Part shown: positions 11,982 through 20,343 of the stretch, one piece after another | Numbering within the stretch: position 1 is the first letter of the stretch | Layout of the letters: each line of letters begins with the position of its first letter | NCBI GenBank assembly: GCA_963821095.1 | Contig: CAWGCJ010000023.1 | Coordinates: forward strand, 248,001 to 312,000 | Reading direction: 5' to 3' | From: CAVPHV01 sp963821095 | GTDB lineage: Bacteria > Actinomycetota > Acidimicrobiia > Spongiisociales > UBA5794 | Length of the DNA stretch: 64,000 nucleotides | Translations under genes and position numbers: made by a program | Notes under the pieces: model-generated | Told to the model about the DNA's origin: nothing | Database searches by the model: none | The model's input: only the letters and a program-made list of their open reading frames with translations

Positions 11982-13160
11982 GTGAGCCGCGTCGCAAATC
12001 TCGACGACCTCGAGGTCGCCGGGCGCACGGTGCTGGTTCGCGCCGATCTCAACGTGCCACTTGACGGCGGCGAGGTCGGCGACGACTTTCGGATTCGCGC
12101 CAGCCTCCCGACGATCGCGGAGTTGCGAGAGCGCGGGGCCAAGGTCGTCGTGTGCAGTCATCTGGGTCGGCCCTCCGGGGTCGACCCAGAACTGCGGATG
12201 GACCCGGTCGCGGCCCGGCTTGGGGAACTCGGTGGGTTCCCGGTCGTCAAACTCGACGGAATCACTGGTTCTGAGATAGAGGCGGCGATCGTCGCGGCTC
12301 CCGCGGACGCGGTCATCGTGCTCGAGAACACCCGATTCGAGCCGGGGGAAAAGCAGAACGATCCGGCGTTGGCGCAGGGTTTGGCGGATCTCGCCGACCT
12401 CTTTGTGCTCGACGCCTTCGGTTCGGCCCACCGGGCGCATGCATCGACCGCGGGAGTTGCCGAACTGCTGCCCGCTGCGGCGGGTCGACTGCTGGCCGCC
12501 GAGGTCGAGTCGTTGTCGCGCCTGCTGACCGACCCACCGCGGCCCTATGTGGTCGTGTTGGGCGGAGCCAAGGTCTCGGACAAGCTCGGTGTCATGAAGC
12601 ACCTGCTGCCTCGGGTCGACCAGATGTTGGTCGGCGGTGGAATGTGCTTCACGCTCCTTGCTGCTCAGGGTCACTCGGTCGGAACGTCGTTGGTGGAAGA
12701 ATCGATGGTTGACGAGATCCGAGAGCTGCTGGCGTCGGAGGATGGCGCCAAGATCGTGCTGCCCGCCGACGTCGTCGTAGCGGATCGTTTTGCGGAGGAC
12801 GCCGACCATTGGGTCGTTGCCGCCACAGAGATCCCCGTCGGAATGATGGGTCTGGATATCGGCCCTGAAGCCACCAACACATTCGGACGCGCAGTGGAAG
12901 ACGCGGCAAGTGTGTTCTGGAACGGGCCGATGGGCGTCTTCGAATGGGAGGCCTTCCGGTCCGGAACGGCCGGCGTGGCGGAGGCCGTTGCCCGCAGCCA
13001 AGGATTCACCGTCATCGGTGGCGGAGACAGTGTTGCCGCCATTCGCATGCTCGGAAAAGAGAACGAAGTCAGTCATGTCTCGAGCGGTGGCGGCGCCGGG
13101 CTCGAGATGCTCGAAGGGAAGCTGCTTCCCGGGATCGCGGCGCTGGGAAGACAGGAATGA
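11982..13160 (+). CDS. pgk: Phosphoglycerate kinase
   Basis: PGK transfers phosphate from 1,3-bisphosphoglycerate to ADP. The 392-residue protein has 'VLVRADLNVPLDGGEV' near the N-terminus, 'VVCSHLGRPSG', 'LENTRFEPGEKQND', 'VVLGGAKVSDKLGVM' and 'WNGPMGVFEWEAF'. GTG 11982 is chosen because the family starts about 15 residues before the 'RADLNVP' motif. It is tightly coupled to gap upstream and overlaps tpiA by four bases. Confidence 0.97.
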   Translation: MSRVANLDDLEVAGRTVLVRADLNVPLDGGEVGDDFRIRASLPTIAELRERGAKVVVCSHLGRPSGVDPELRMDPVAARLGELGGFPVVKLDGITGSEIEAAIVAAPADAVIVLENTRFEPGEKQNDPALAQGLADLADLFVLDAFGSAHRAHASTAGVAELLPAAAGRLLAAEVESLSRLLTDPPRPYVVVLGGAKVSDKLGVMKHLLPRVDQMLVGGGMCFTLLAAQGHSVGTSLVEESMVDEIRELLASEDGAKIVLPADVVVADRFAEDADHWVVAATEIPVGMMGLDIGPEATNTFGRAVEDAASVFWNGPMGVFEWEAFRSGTAGVAEAVARSQGFTVIGGGDSVAAIRMLGKENEVSHVSSGGGAGLEMLEGKLLPGIAALGRQE

Positions 13161-13927
13161 TGCGCAAACCACTCATCGCCGGGAACTGGAAGATGAACGC
13201 GACCCACCTGGAGACGATCCAGATGGTGCAGAAGCTGAGCTATCGGCTGGAACCGGGCGATTACGCCAGAGTCGATGTTCTCGTCTGCCCGCCGTTTACT
13301 GCACTGCGCTCGGCGCAGACCGTCATCGAGGCGGACCATCTGCTCATCCAGTTGGGAGCCCAGAACTGCTACTGGGAGGCGAGCGGAGCCTTCACCGGCG
13401 AGGTTTCGCCGGACATGCTGGAGAAGCTCTCGGTGTCCTACGTCATTCTCGGGCACTCGGAACGCCGTCAGTTGTTCAGCGAAACCGATGCCGAAATCAA
13501 CCTCAAGGTCAAGGCCGTTCTCGAGCGAGGGATGACCCCGATCCTCTGCTGCGGCGAGACCGATGAAGAGCATGAGGCTGGCCAAACCGAGGAACGGGTT
13601 GGCTCGCAGGTTCGCCTGAGCCTCGAGGGATTGAGCGCGGAGCAGATCGCCGGTCTCGTGATCGCCTACGAGCCAATCTGGGCGATCGGGACCGGTAAGA
13701 CGGCGAGCGCCGACGATGCCGGGTCGATGGCGGCATTTATCCGCGGTGTGGTCGCCGATGAGTGGGGCGGCACCGCTGCGGACGGCGTGCGGATCCTCTA
13801 CGGCGGCTCTGTCAACGGCGGCAACATCGCAGGGTTCATGGCGAAGACCGACATCGACGGTGCCCTGGTCGGCGGCGCGTCGCTGGACCCCGATTCGTTT
13901 GCCTCGATCGTCCGGTACTGGATGTAG
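13157..13927 (+). CDS. tpiA: Triose-phosphate isomerase
   Basis: TPI interconverts dihydroxyacetone phosphate and glyceraldehyde-3-phosphate. The 256-residue protein carries 'AGNWKMNATHLE' (substrate lysine), 'ILGHSERRQLF' (electrophilic histidine), 'AYEPIWAIGTGKTAS' (catalytic glutamate and loop 6) and 'LYGGSVNGGN' (phosphate binding). Two ATGs lie in tandem at 13157 and 13160. The first overlaps the pgk stop (ATGA) and is preceded by AAGACAGGA. The gap-pgk-tpiA operon ends here. Confidence 0.97.
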   Translation: MMRKPLIAGNWKMNATHLETIQMVQKLSYRLEPGDYARVDVLVCPPFTALRSAQTVIEADHLLIQLGAQNCYWEASGAFTGEVSPDMLEKLSVSYVILGHSERRQLFSETDAEINLKVKAVLERGMTPILCCGETDEEHEAGQTEERVGSQVRLSLEGLSAEQIAGLVIAYEPIWAIGTGKTASADDAGSMAAFIRGVVADEWGGTAADGVRILYGGSVNGGNIAGFMAKTDIDGALVGGASLDPDSFASIVRYWM

Positions 13928-13971
13928 CCGCCGGTCGTTTGCCGCAGCGTCTGGGTGCTCGCCGCGCCTCT

Positions 13972-13991
13972 GGCAGGGGACTAGCCCCGCC
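13972..13991 (+). terminator. GC-rich hairpin after tpiA
   Basis: GGC(A)GGGG pairs with CCCCGCC across a short ACTAG loop, 45 bases past the tpiA stop. There is no T-tract, so termination is only suggested. Confidence 0.3.
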
Positions 13992-14040
13992 GTGGGCGTT
14001 CATAATGCCGCTCGAGATCCATTGCTACTCAAGGTGGGCC

Positions 14041-14053
14041 ATGAGATACTCAT
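14041..14053. promoter_or_regulatory. 13-bp palindrome ATGAG-ATA-CTCAT, possible operator
   Basis: A perfect 5+3+5 inverted repeat upstream of the unknown gene at 14130. It overlaps a possible -10 element, so it could be an operator site; no regulator is identified. The rest of the 13928-14129 gap holds only the two hairpins listed separately. Confidence 0.3.
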
Positions 14054-14073
14054 AGTGGCTCAGGGAAGAAGGG

Positions 14074-14110
14074 GAACCTGAGTGGTAGTAGGAAGCCACA
14101 GGTTCTTTTT
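14074..14110 (+). terminator. Intrinsic terminator or attenuator hairpin with T-tract
   Basis: GAACCT(GA)GTGG pairs with CCACAGGTTC around a loop of about ten bases, followed at once by TTTTT. It is a convincing rho-independent terminator on the plus strand. It sits only 20 bases before GTG 14130, so it either ends the tpiA transcript late or attenuates the downstream gene. Confidence 0.6.
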
Positions 14111-14129
14111 CAAGCGGGGGTAGGCAGCG

Positions 14130-14519
14130 GTGACGCATCGGGTAGTTTTTGAGTTCAGAGTGACGCGCCGAATTGGGTGGGATGGTGACGGCGCGGCAGA
14201 TCTGCAGCGCCACTTCAAGGAAGTTTGCGATGGGCTTGCCCAGAGCGAGCACATCTCGAGCGTGCACGTTCGTGCCGACCTCGAACAGGCCGCCCTGCAG
14301 ATGGACCTCGATGTCGAGGCGGCATCCGAAGAGGAGGCTGAGGTACTCGGCCGCATCGAGTTGAGCTCTGCCATCCGTGAATCCGGAGCGTTGCACGTCG
14401 GTCTCCTCTCGGAGATCGACGAGATTCGCAACGCACCAAAGCGAGGTATGTGGGGTGGCCTCCGGACCCCGAGTTGGCAGACCCGCCGCATGGTGACGGT
14501 GGAGCCTATCTCTTCGTGA
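14130..14519 (+). CDS. Conserved-looking hypothetical protein
   Basis: A 129-residue protein I do not recognise. It starts 'MTHRVVFEFRVTRRIGWDG' and contains alternating hydrophobic strands followed by an acidic helix ('VEAASEEEAEVLGRIELSSA'), suggesting a small alpha/beta domain. A basic, proline-containing tail follows. There is no signal peptide or membrane helix. A T-tract hairpin ends 20 bases upstream of the GTG start, so it may be attenuated. Base composition and codon use match the neighbours. Confidence 0.55.
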   Translation: MTHRVVFEFRVTRRIGWDGDGAADLQRHFKEVCDGLAQSEHISSVHVRADLEQAALQMDLDVEAASEEEAEVLGRIELSSAIRESGALHVGLLSEIDEIRNAPKRGMWGGLRTPSWQTRRMVTVEPISS

Positions 14520-14720
14520 CGTAGTCGGGGGCAGAGGTCACTGTGCGGCCAACGCAGGCATAGCGTCACGCACTGTCGTCGGTACCGGGTCGTGACCTGG
14601 TTTGGGCCGCACTCCTCGTACGGCTTGCCCCAGGAGCAGGCCAGGCGCCGTCCGGGGTACCAGGTACCCGGATGGTTCTCCTGAGGAAGGCTGAGAACCG
14701 GCCCCAGCACCCGGCGCCCG

Positions 14721-14879
14721 GTACCCATGGGAAGCGGCAGCCTCGCTCGTCGAGTCGCGAATCCTGACACCCCGTACCCATGGAAAGCGGCGGCCTCACC
14801 CGTCGAGCCGCGAACCCCGGCATCCGGTACCGAAACCCAGCGGCGGGTTGGGCATGACGACGGCCGCGAACACGGACAC
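14721..14879. repeat. Tandem repeat, three copies with a 53-bp period
   Basis: GTACCCATGG begins units at 14721 and 14774 and a decayed unit at 14827, exactly 53 bases apart each time. Units share 'AAGCGGC.GCCTC', 'CGTCGAG.CGCGAA' and a CA-rich end; the third copy keeps 'AGCGGCGG' and 'GCCGCGAACAC'. This explains much of the 417-base gap 14520-14936. The remainder (14520-14720) holds more GGTACC motifs and a 7-bp inverted repeat GGTTCTC...GAGAACC at about 14674-14698. Confidence 0.75.
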
Positions 14880-14936
14880 TTGGCCCGGCCTCTGCCCGAA
14901 TTTGCGCCATTGCGCTGTGCGCTGGAGACTGCACCC

Positions 14937-15683
14937 ATGGCTACCACACTCGTATTGCTTCGTCACGGTCAGAGCGTCTGGAATCTCGAGAACATTTTTA
15001 CCGGGTGGACCGATGTCGCCCTCTCTCCGCAGGGGATGGAAGAGGCGGCGGCGGCCGGTCGGCTGATGGCCGAAGCGGGCTATGTGCTCGATGTCGCCCA
15101 CACCTCGGTACTGGTGCGTGCCATCGACACCCTGCATCGCGCCCTGTACGAGATGGGGATGACCTGGATCCCGGTGAAGAAGGACTGGCGGCTCAACGAG
15201 CGCCACTACGGGGCGCTCCAAGGGCTCAACAAGAAAGAGACCGCCGATCAACACAGTCCCGAGCAGGTGCATATCTGGCGACGCTCCTATGACATTCCGC
15301 CGCCGGCGCTCTCCTGGGATGATCCGCGCCACCCTCACTTCGATCCCCGCTACGCCTGGATGCCGCCCGAGCTGCCACCGGCAACGGAGTGCCTCGAGGA
15401 CGTCGTCGAGCGGATGCTTCCCTACTGGTACGACGCCATCGTTCCCGACCTGCGCGCCGGCAAACGCGTCATCGTTGCGGCGCACGGCAACAGCCTGCGC
15501 GCTCTGGTCAAACACCTCGACGGCGTTTCGGACGAGGAGATCACCGGCCTCAATATCCCGACCGGCATCCCGTTGGTCTACGAGTTGGACGCCGATCTGC
15601 GGCCCATAGATCACTTCTACCTCGGGGATCCCGAGGCGGCAGCGGCGGCGGCAAGAGCAGTTGCCGACCAAGCCAAGGGCTGA
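14937..15683 (+). CDS. gpmA: 2,3-bisphosphoglycerate-dependent phosphoglycerate mutase
   Basis: GpmA interconverts 3- and 2-phosphoglycerate through a phosphohistidine. The 248-residue protein has 'LLRHGQSVWN' (phosphorylated histidine), 'NERHYGALQGLNKKETA', a central 'VIVAAHGNSLRALVKHL' with the second histidine, and 'NIPTGIPLVYELD', all hallmarks of the dPGM type. ATG 14937 fits the family start. The frame is open for 70 codons upstream but runs through the tandem repeat and is not coding. The gene extends the nearby gap-pgk-tpiA glycolytic set. Confidence 0.96.
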   Translation: MATTLVLLRHGQSVWNLENIFTGWTDVALSPQGMEEAAAAGRLMAEAGYVLDVAHTSVLVRAIDTLHRALYEMGMTWIPVKKDWRLNERHYGALQGLNKKETADQHSPEQVHIWRRSYDIPPPALSWDDPRHPHFDPRYAWMPPELPPATECLEDVVERMLPYWYDAIVPDLRAGKRVIVAAHGNSLRALVKHLDGVSDEEITGLNIPTGIPLVYELDADLRPIDHFYLGDPEAAAAAARAVADQAKG

Positions 15684-15781
15684 TCCGCTCCTCGCGGACG
15701 AGCGGCGATGGCCGCCGTCGCCAGGATCTGCCAGACAATAACTTGTAAACATCGGCCGTGGCATCCATACTCTCGGTGCTC

Positions 15782-15801
15782 GACCCGCGTTGCGGCGGGT
15801 C
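15782..15801 (+). promoter_or_regulatory. Hairpin in the secG leader
   Basis: GACCCGC and GCGGGTC form a perfect 7-bp stem with a 6-base loop, ending 20 bases before the TTG start of secG. There is no T-tract; it may stabilise or regulate the leader. Confidence 0.3.
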
Positions 15802-15821
15802 TCGTGCGAGAAAGGGTTCCT

Positions 15822-16064
15822 TTGGGACTGCTAACTGGGATCGTTGCGGCGCTCCAAGTCATCGTTTCACTCCTGCTGATCTTCCTGATCCTGCTTCATG
15901 CGGGGCGGGGAGGCGGCATGTCCGACATGTTCGGAGGAGGTTTTGGTGGCGGTGGGGCTGTCAGTGGATCCACTGTGATGGAGCGCAACCTCGATCGGAT
16001 CACTGTGGTCGCTGCGGTCGTCTTTGGTATCAGCACGTTCGCTCTGGACATGCTGCTGCGCTAA
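15822..16064 (+). CDS. secG: Preprotein translocase subunit SecG
   Basis: SecG is the small accessory subunit of the SecYEG protein-export channel in the cytoplasmic membrane. The 80-residue protein has two membrane helices (about 3-24 and 57-77) joined by the diagnostic 'HAGRGGGMSDMFGGGFGGGG' loop. TTG 15822 is chosen because GAGAAAGGG lies 6-8 bases before it. secG after the gap-pgk-tpi region is the usual actinobacterial order. Confidence 0.92.
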   Translation: MGLLTGIVAALQVIVSLLLIFLILLHAGRGGGMSDMFGGGFGGGGAVSGSTVMERNLDRITVVAAVVFGISTFALDMLLR

Positions 16065-16121
16065 CTCCTCGCTGAGGACCCCAGCAATTCAGGAACCCAC
16101 CCATACTAAGGAGGCAACACC

Positions 16122-17936
16122 TTGACTCGATTGTGGCGAAGCCGCAAGGTCATCTGGCTGGCCGCCATCCTCGCCTTTGCGCTCGTAGCCGCTGCCTGTG
16201 GTGGCGACGACGATGCAGCTGAGACGACGACAACGGCCGGAACAGAAGAGACCACAACAACTGCCGCTCCTGGCGAAACGACAACGACTGCTGCCGCAGC
16301 AGAGACCACTACCACCACTTCGGCTGCCCCCGGCAAGGCGTACGGTGGAGAGGCGATCGTTGGTGCCGATCAGGAGCCCCCGACCCTAAACCCATATGTT
16401 CCGGGTGGTGACAACGCCATCGTATCCGAGATCGGCCAGGCCTATTTTGGCGGTGCTGTCGAGATCGATGGTTTCACCCTCGAGTACATCCCTGAACTCA
16501 TCACTGAACTGCCGACTCTGGACAATGGCGGAGTCGTTCTCAACGACGACGGCACGATGACGGTGAATTACACCATCAAGGACGAGGCGGCTTGGTCCGA
16601 CGGGACTTCCTTGACGGGCGCAGACTTCCAGTACACGCTCGACACCATCATGGACCCGGATGTCCCCACACTCAAGGCGACATACGAGGACATCATTACC
16701 ACTGAGGTCGGCGACAAGACCTTCAGCTATACGCTCTCGGCCCCGACGGTGCTGTATGAGAGCCTCTTCGATCCAATCATCCCGAAGCATGCGGTTGAGG
16801 GGTCGGATTTTCTGAACGACTGGAACGAGACCATGTGGCCGTCCGCCGGGGCGTACATCTTCGACGAGTGGTCCAAGGGCGAGTTTGTGAAGGTCGTCCG
16901 CAACGACAACTACTGGAGGACCGATTCCGAGACTGGTCAGCAATTGCCCTATCTCGACAGTGTTGTCTGGAGGTTCATCCCGGAGACAGAATCGCTCATC
17001 AACTCGTTCCGGGCTCGCGAGGTCGACGTCATTCAGCCGCCGCCGGCGACCGAGACCATCGAAGCGCTGCAGGCTCTCGAGCCTGAGGGCGCTACGGTCG
17101 AGGTTCTGCTCGGACCTGTGTGGGAGCATTTGGCTTTCTCGTTCAGTCCCGAGCGACTGACGGTGAATGAGAACTCAGTCAATGACAACCTGTCATACCG
17201 CCAGGCCGTGGCCCATACGATCGACAAGGAACTCATTGTTGATGAGATCCTCGCCGGTCAGGTTGAGCCGTTGGATTCCTTCCTGGAACCTGCTGCTCCG
17301 GCCATCTCGACTGGCGCGTGGTCGCAGTACGACTACAACCCCGAGAAGGCGATGGAGCTGCTCGACCAGGCTCGGGAGGAGACTGGCAAGACGGACATCG
17401 AGACGGTGTTCACCACCACGTCGAACAACGACGCCCGCGTCAAGCTCTCCGAGCTATTCGTGGACATGTTCACCGCAGTGGGGATCGTCTACGAGAACGC
17501 TCTTCAAGACTCTCAGTTGTTCTTTGGTGAGACGACCATCAACGGCAATTATGACTTGGGTGAGTGGGCGTGGCTCGGAAGCCCGGGTCTCTCCGGATCG
17601 GTCGGTCTGTACGACCTGTTCGACCCTGAGCAACCGCCGCCGGACGGTCAGAACTACTACCACTGGGGAACCCCAGATTCATCGGTCATCGATGAGAATA
17701 CGGCGCGTTACGCCGAGATTCGCGATGAGCTGAACACGTCGGTTGACCCGAACGTCTTGGTTCCGCTGATGCAGGAAGGCGAGCAGATCCTCGCCGACCA
17801 GATGGTCTTCTTCCCACTGTATGCCCGTCTCGTGACGGCTGCAGTCTGGGGTGATGAGATCGGTGGTTTCAAGCACAACTCGTCGCAAGCCTCCTATGCC
17901 TGGAACATTCAGGACTGGTACCGCGTCGACCTATAG
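16122..17936 (+). CDS. ABC transporter substrate-binding lipoprotein, peptide/nickel type
   Basis: This is the extracytoplasmic receptor of the ABC importer encoded downstream. The 604-residue protein has a lipoprotein signal with lipobox 'LVAAAC' (Cys about residue 26). A threonine-rich linker of about 45 residues follows, with repeated TTTT runs. The SBP family 5 domain contains 'GGEAIVGADQEPPTLNPY', 'DEAAWSDGTSLTGADFQYTL' and 'NDNYWR'. TTG 16122 is preceded by AAGGAGGCAAC. Family 5 receptors bind peptides, nickel-chelates or sugars, and the ligand cannot be read from the sequence. A strong hairpin separates it from the permease genes. Confidence 0.93.
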   Translation: MTRLWRSRKVIWLAAILAFALVAAACGGDDDAAETTTTAGTEETTTTAAPGETTTTAAAAETTTTTSAAPGKAYGGEAIVGADQEPPTLNPYVPGGDNAIVSEIGQAYFGGAVEIDGFTLEYIPELITELPTLDNGGVVLNDDGTMTVNYTIKDEAAWSDGTSLTGADFQYTLDTIMDPDVPTLKATYEDIITTEVGDKTFSYTLSAPTVLYESLFDPIIPKHAVEGSDFLNDWNETMWPSAGAYIFDEWSKGEFVKVVRNDNYWRTDSETGQQLPYLDSVVWRFIPETESLINSFRAREVDVIQPPPATETIEALQALEPEGATVEVLLGPVWEHLAFSFSPERLTVNENSVNDNLSYRQAVAHTIDKELIVDEILAGQVEPLDSFLEPAAPAISTGAWSQYDYNPEKAMELLDQAREETGKTDIETVFTTTSNNDARVKLSELFVDMFTAVGIVYENALQDSQLFFGETTINGNYDLGEWAWLGSPGLSGSVGLYDLFDPEQPPPDGQNYYHWGTPDSSVIDENTARYAEIRDELNTSVDPNVLVPLMQEGEQILADQMVFFPLYARLVTAAVWGDEIGGFKHNSSQASYAWNIQDWYRVDL

Positions 17937-17956
17937 ACGTTCTTCGATCCAGATTG

Positions 17957-17989
17957 AGGGAGGGGCCCGCTTCGGCGGGCCCCTCCTCA
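17957..17989 (+). terminator. Long GC hairpin with TTCG tetraloop after the receptor gene
   Basis: GAGGGGCCCGC pairs perfectly with GCGGGCCCCTC around a TTCG loop, with further pairs outside, 20 bases past the stop codon. Such an intercistronic hairpin usually lets the receptor be made in excess over the membrane subunits. A hairpin of the same design follows the receptor gene at 41747. Confidence 0.7.
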
Positions 17990-18030
17990 TATTGCGAATC
18001 GGGTGGCAACCGAGTTGTGGAAGGCGCGTC

Positions 18031-18071
18031 GCGCCCCCCCCAAGAACGACGGCGCGCCCCCCAAGAACGGC
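18031..18071. repeat. Two 21-bp tandem units
   Basis: GCGCCCCCC..CCAAGAACG recurs with a 21-bp period (CCAAGAACG at 18040 and 18061) in the receptor-permease gap. It is GC-rich and has no coding meaning that I can see. Confidence 0.5.
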
Positions 18072-18093
18072 GGCGACAACGGCGCGATATCGG

Positions 18094-18099
18094 TATAGT
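18094..18099 (+). promoter_or_regulatory. -10 box before the permease operon
   Basis: TATAGT is a near-consensus -10 hexamer 31 bases before ATG 18130, followed by GACGGAGG as ribosome-binding site. The -35 region (about 18071-18076) is weak. The permease genes may therefore have their own promoter beyond the upstream hairpin. Confidence 0.45.
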
Positions 18100-18129
18100 G
18101 AGCGCTCTTATGAGACGGAGGCATGGCGC

Positions 18130-19335
18130 ATGTTCGCGTACATCATTCGCCGGTTGGTGTATGGAGTAGCGACGCTGCTCGCTCTGAGCATCGTCGTGTT
18201 CTTTCTGATCCAAGCAGGTGGTGGCTCACCGCTGGATCGACTGAGGGGCAACCCGCGGATGGCCCCGGTGATTCCCGCACTCACCGAGCACTTCGGTCTT
18301 GACCGGCCGGCCTGGGAGCAGTATCTGACCTGGCTGAAGAACTTCGTAACTCCGGTGGACGTCGCCGCTGAGGAGGGTACGTTCGTGCTCTTCGGGAAGC
18401 TGGGGATCCGAGGTATGGGTCCGCTGATCGCGTTCCTGGTTGCCGGGGGGTACACGGCGTGGGCGATGGTGGCCAAGATCAATCGGAGTTGGTGGCGTAC
18501 CTTCCGGGCATTCACGATCATTGGTGTGTGGCTCGCAGCCCTTTGGTTCTCGATGCCGCGTCTGGTCTTCGAGTTGAATTGGTCGCAGTCGTTCCGCGGT
18601 GACGGCGATGTGTGGGGCCTGATCTTCGGCGCCGTCGGCGCCACCTTCCGACTTGGGCTGACGGCGCTCTTTCTCGCACTCCTCATCGGGATCCCGTTGG
18701 GGATCTATCAGGCCATCCGCCAGTACTCGTTCTTCGACCAGTTGGGCACGATCGGGGCCTTTGTGGCCTTCTCGATGCCGATCTTCATCATTGCTGTCGG
18801 GTTGCAGCTGATCTTGGCGTTGTACCTGGAGCAGTGGACCGGCGTGAAGCTGTTCTACGTGACTGGGATGACGAGTACGAACTACTCGGATTTGTCGTTC
18901 ATGGCAAGGCTGGGGGATATCTTCCAGCACCTGGCGCTGCCGGCGCTGTCGATTGCGCTGATCTCCACCGCGGCCTACTCCCGATTCCAACGGGCTTCGA
19001 TGCTCGAGGTGATGCATAGCGACTACCTGCGCACCGCAAAGGCCAAGGGCCTGCCGCGGCGGCGCATCATTATGAAGCACGCGCTCCGTAACGCCCTGAT
19101 CCCTATTGTGACCCTGGTGGCGCTCGATATTGCGACCATCGTCGGAGGGGCGATCATCACCGAATCGATCTTCGGCTGGCCGGGGATTGGGCGTCGCTAC
19201 ATCGACGCGATCCGAGCAGTGGACTATCCGGTAGTGATGGCGGTCGTGATGTGTATCGGGATCGGCATCGTAGTGATGAACATCATTGCCGATATCCTCT
19301 ACGGAGTCCTCGACCCCAGGGTTCGCTATGACTGA
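18130..19335 (+). CDS. ABC transporter permease, DppB/OppB type, with insertion
   Basis: A membrane subunit of the peptide/nickel-type importer. The 401-residue protein begins 'MFAYIIRRLVYGVATLLAL', the standard OppB first helix. It ends with the BPD_transp_1 core, including the ATPase-contact loop 'DYLRTAKAKGLPRRRIIMKH' and 'ITESIFGWPGIGRRYIDAI'. Between residues about 60 and 160 there is extra sequence with two membrane helices ('GPLIAFLVAGGYTAW', 'AFTIIGVWLAALWF') that most 310-340-residue OppB proteins lack. ATG 18130 has GGAGG nine bases upstream. The next permease start overlaps its stop. Confidence 0.92.
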   Translation: MFAYIIRRLVYGVATLLALSIVVFFLIQAGGGSPLDRLRGNPRMAPVIPALTEHFGLDRPAWEQYLTWLKNFVTPVDVAAEEGTFVLFGKLGIRGMGPLIAFLVAGGYTAWAMVAKINRSWWRTFRAFTIIGVWLAALWFSMPRLVFELNWSQSFRGDGDVWGLIFGAVGATFRLGLTALFLALLIGIPLGIYQAIRQYSFFDQLGTIGAFVAFSMPIFIIAVGLQLILALYLEQWTGVKLFYVTGMTSTNYSDLSFMARLGDIFQHLALPALSIALISTAAYSRFQRASMLEVMHSDYLRTAKAKGLPRRRIIMKHALRNALIPIVTLVALDIATIVGGAIITESIFGWPGIGRRYIDAIRAVDYPVVMAVVMCIGIGIVVMNIIADILYGVLDPRVRYD

Positions 19336-20333
19336 TGTCGCCAATCGTCCTCCCGGCGACGAAGCCTCCATCGATGCCACTGAAGGCATCGAGCGCGGAG
19401 CCGATCACCCAATGGGACCTGTTCATTTCCCGTCTGCGGCGTCACCGTTTGGCGATGGCCGCGGCGATCTTCCTGCTCTTTCTGGCCGTGATCGCGATCA
19501 CCGCCCCGCTGTTCACCTGCCCCAAGGGGGAGCCGTACTGCGGTAAGGTCCTCGAGCACCCCGCCCAGCAGTTGCCCGATGAGACCGGACGACTGCTCGT
19601 CAACATCGCCCCTCGAGCCGGACTGCCGTTCGGCACCGACGACATCGGGCGCGACGTGATGTCTCGCGTGGTGCACGGTGGCCGGGCCAGCTTGACGGTC
19701 GGCCTGGTCACTGGATTGATGGTCGCCACCCTGGGGACGGTGGTCGGCGCGTTGGCGGGGTACTACCCCGGGCCCGTTGATCAGTCGTTGATGCGCTTCA
19801 CCGACCTCATGTTGGGGTTGCCGCTCTTGCCCGTCGCCATCGTGGTTGGCCGTTTCCTTCCCGAGATCGAGTGGTTGCCGGAGACGATACGCAAGGGCCC
19901 CTGGGGCATTGCTTTGCTGCTGGGGTTGCTGTTGTGGGGTGCGTTGGCGCGTATCGTCCGCGCCGAATTCCTCTCGTTGCGAGAGAAGGAGTTTGTTGAG
20001 GCCGCCCGGGCGGCCGGTGCCTCGGACCGCCGGATCATCTTCCGTCACATCCTGCCCAACGCGATGAGCCCCATCATCGTGCAGACCACACTCATCGTGG
20101 GCACGGCCATCATCATCGAGGCGGCGCTCGCCTTCCTCGGGTTCGGAGTGCAGCCACCGACTCCGACGTGGGGCGGGATGGCGGCTACCGGTGGGCAACT
20201 CGCGGTACGCGGCTTCTGGTGGCTTCTGGTGTTCTCCGGCTCGGCACTGGTGTTGACCGTGTTGTCTGTCAACTTCGTCGGAGACGGATTGAGGGACGCT
20301 CTCGACCCGACGCAGACGATTGAGCGAAAGTAG
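19335..20333 (+). CDS. ABC transporter permease, DppC/OppC type
   Basis: The second membrane subunit of the importer. From 'ITQWDLFISRLRRHRLA' on, the 332-residue reading frame is a typical DppC: N-terminal helix, periplasmic 'PFGTDDIGRDVMSRVVHGGR', the ATPase-contact loop 'REKEFVEAARAAGASDRRII' and 'FLGFGVQPPTPTWGGM'. The first 23 residues as read from ATG 19335 look unnatural. An ATG at 19328 in the +1 frame gives 'MTDVANRPPGDEASIDATEG', a better N-terminus that would join by removing one base at about 19403. The start is therefore uncertain. Confidence 0.9.
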   Translation: MSPIVLPATKPPSMPLKASSAEPITQWDLFISRLRRHRLAMAAAIFLLFLAVIAITAPLFTCPKGEPYCGKVLEHPAQQLPDETGRLLVNIAPRAGLPFGTDDIGRDVMSRVVHGGRASLTVGLVTGLMVATLGTVVGALAGYYPGPVDQSLMRFTDLMLGLPLLPVAIVVGRFLPEIEWLPETIRKGPWGIALLLGLLLWGALARIVRAEFLSLREKEFVEAARAAGASDRRIIFRHILPNAMSPIIVQTTLIVGTAIIIEAALAFLGFGVQPPTPTWGGMAATGGQLAVRGFWWLLVFSGSALVLTVLSVNFVGDGLRDALDPTQTIERK

Positions 20334-20343
20334 GGACCAATCC

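Noticed and set aside
11802..13172. 456-codon open frame antisense to pgk
   Set aside because: It mirrors pgk codons; no domain and no start signals.
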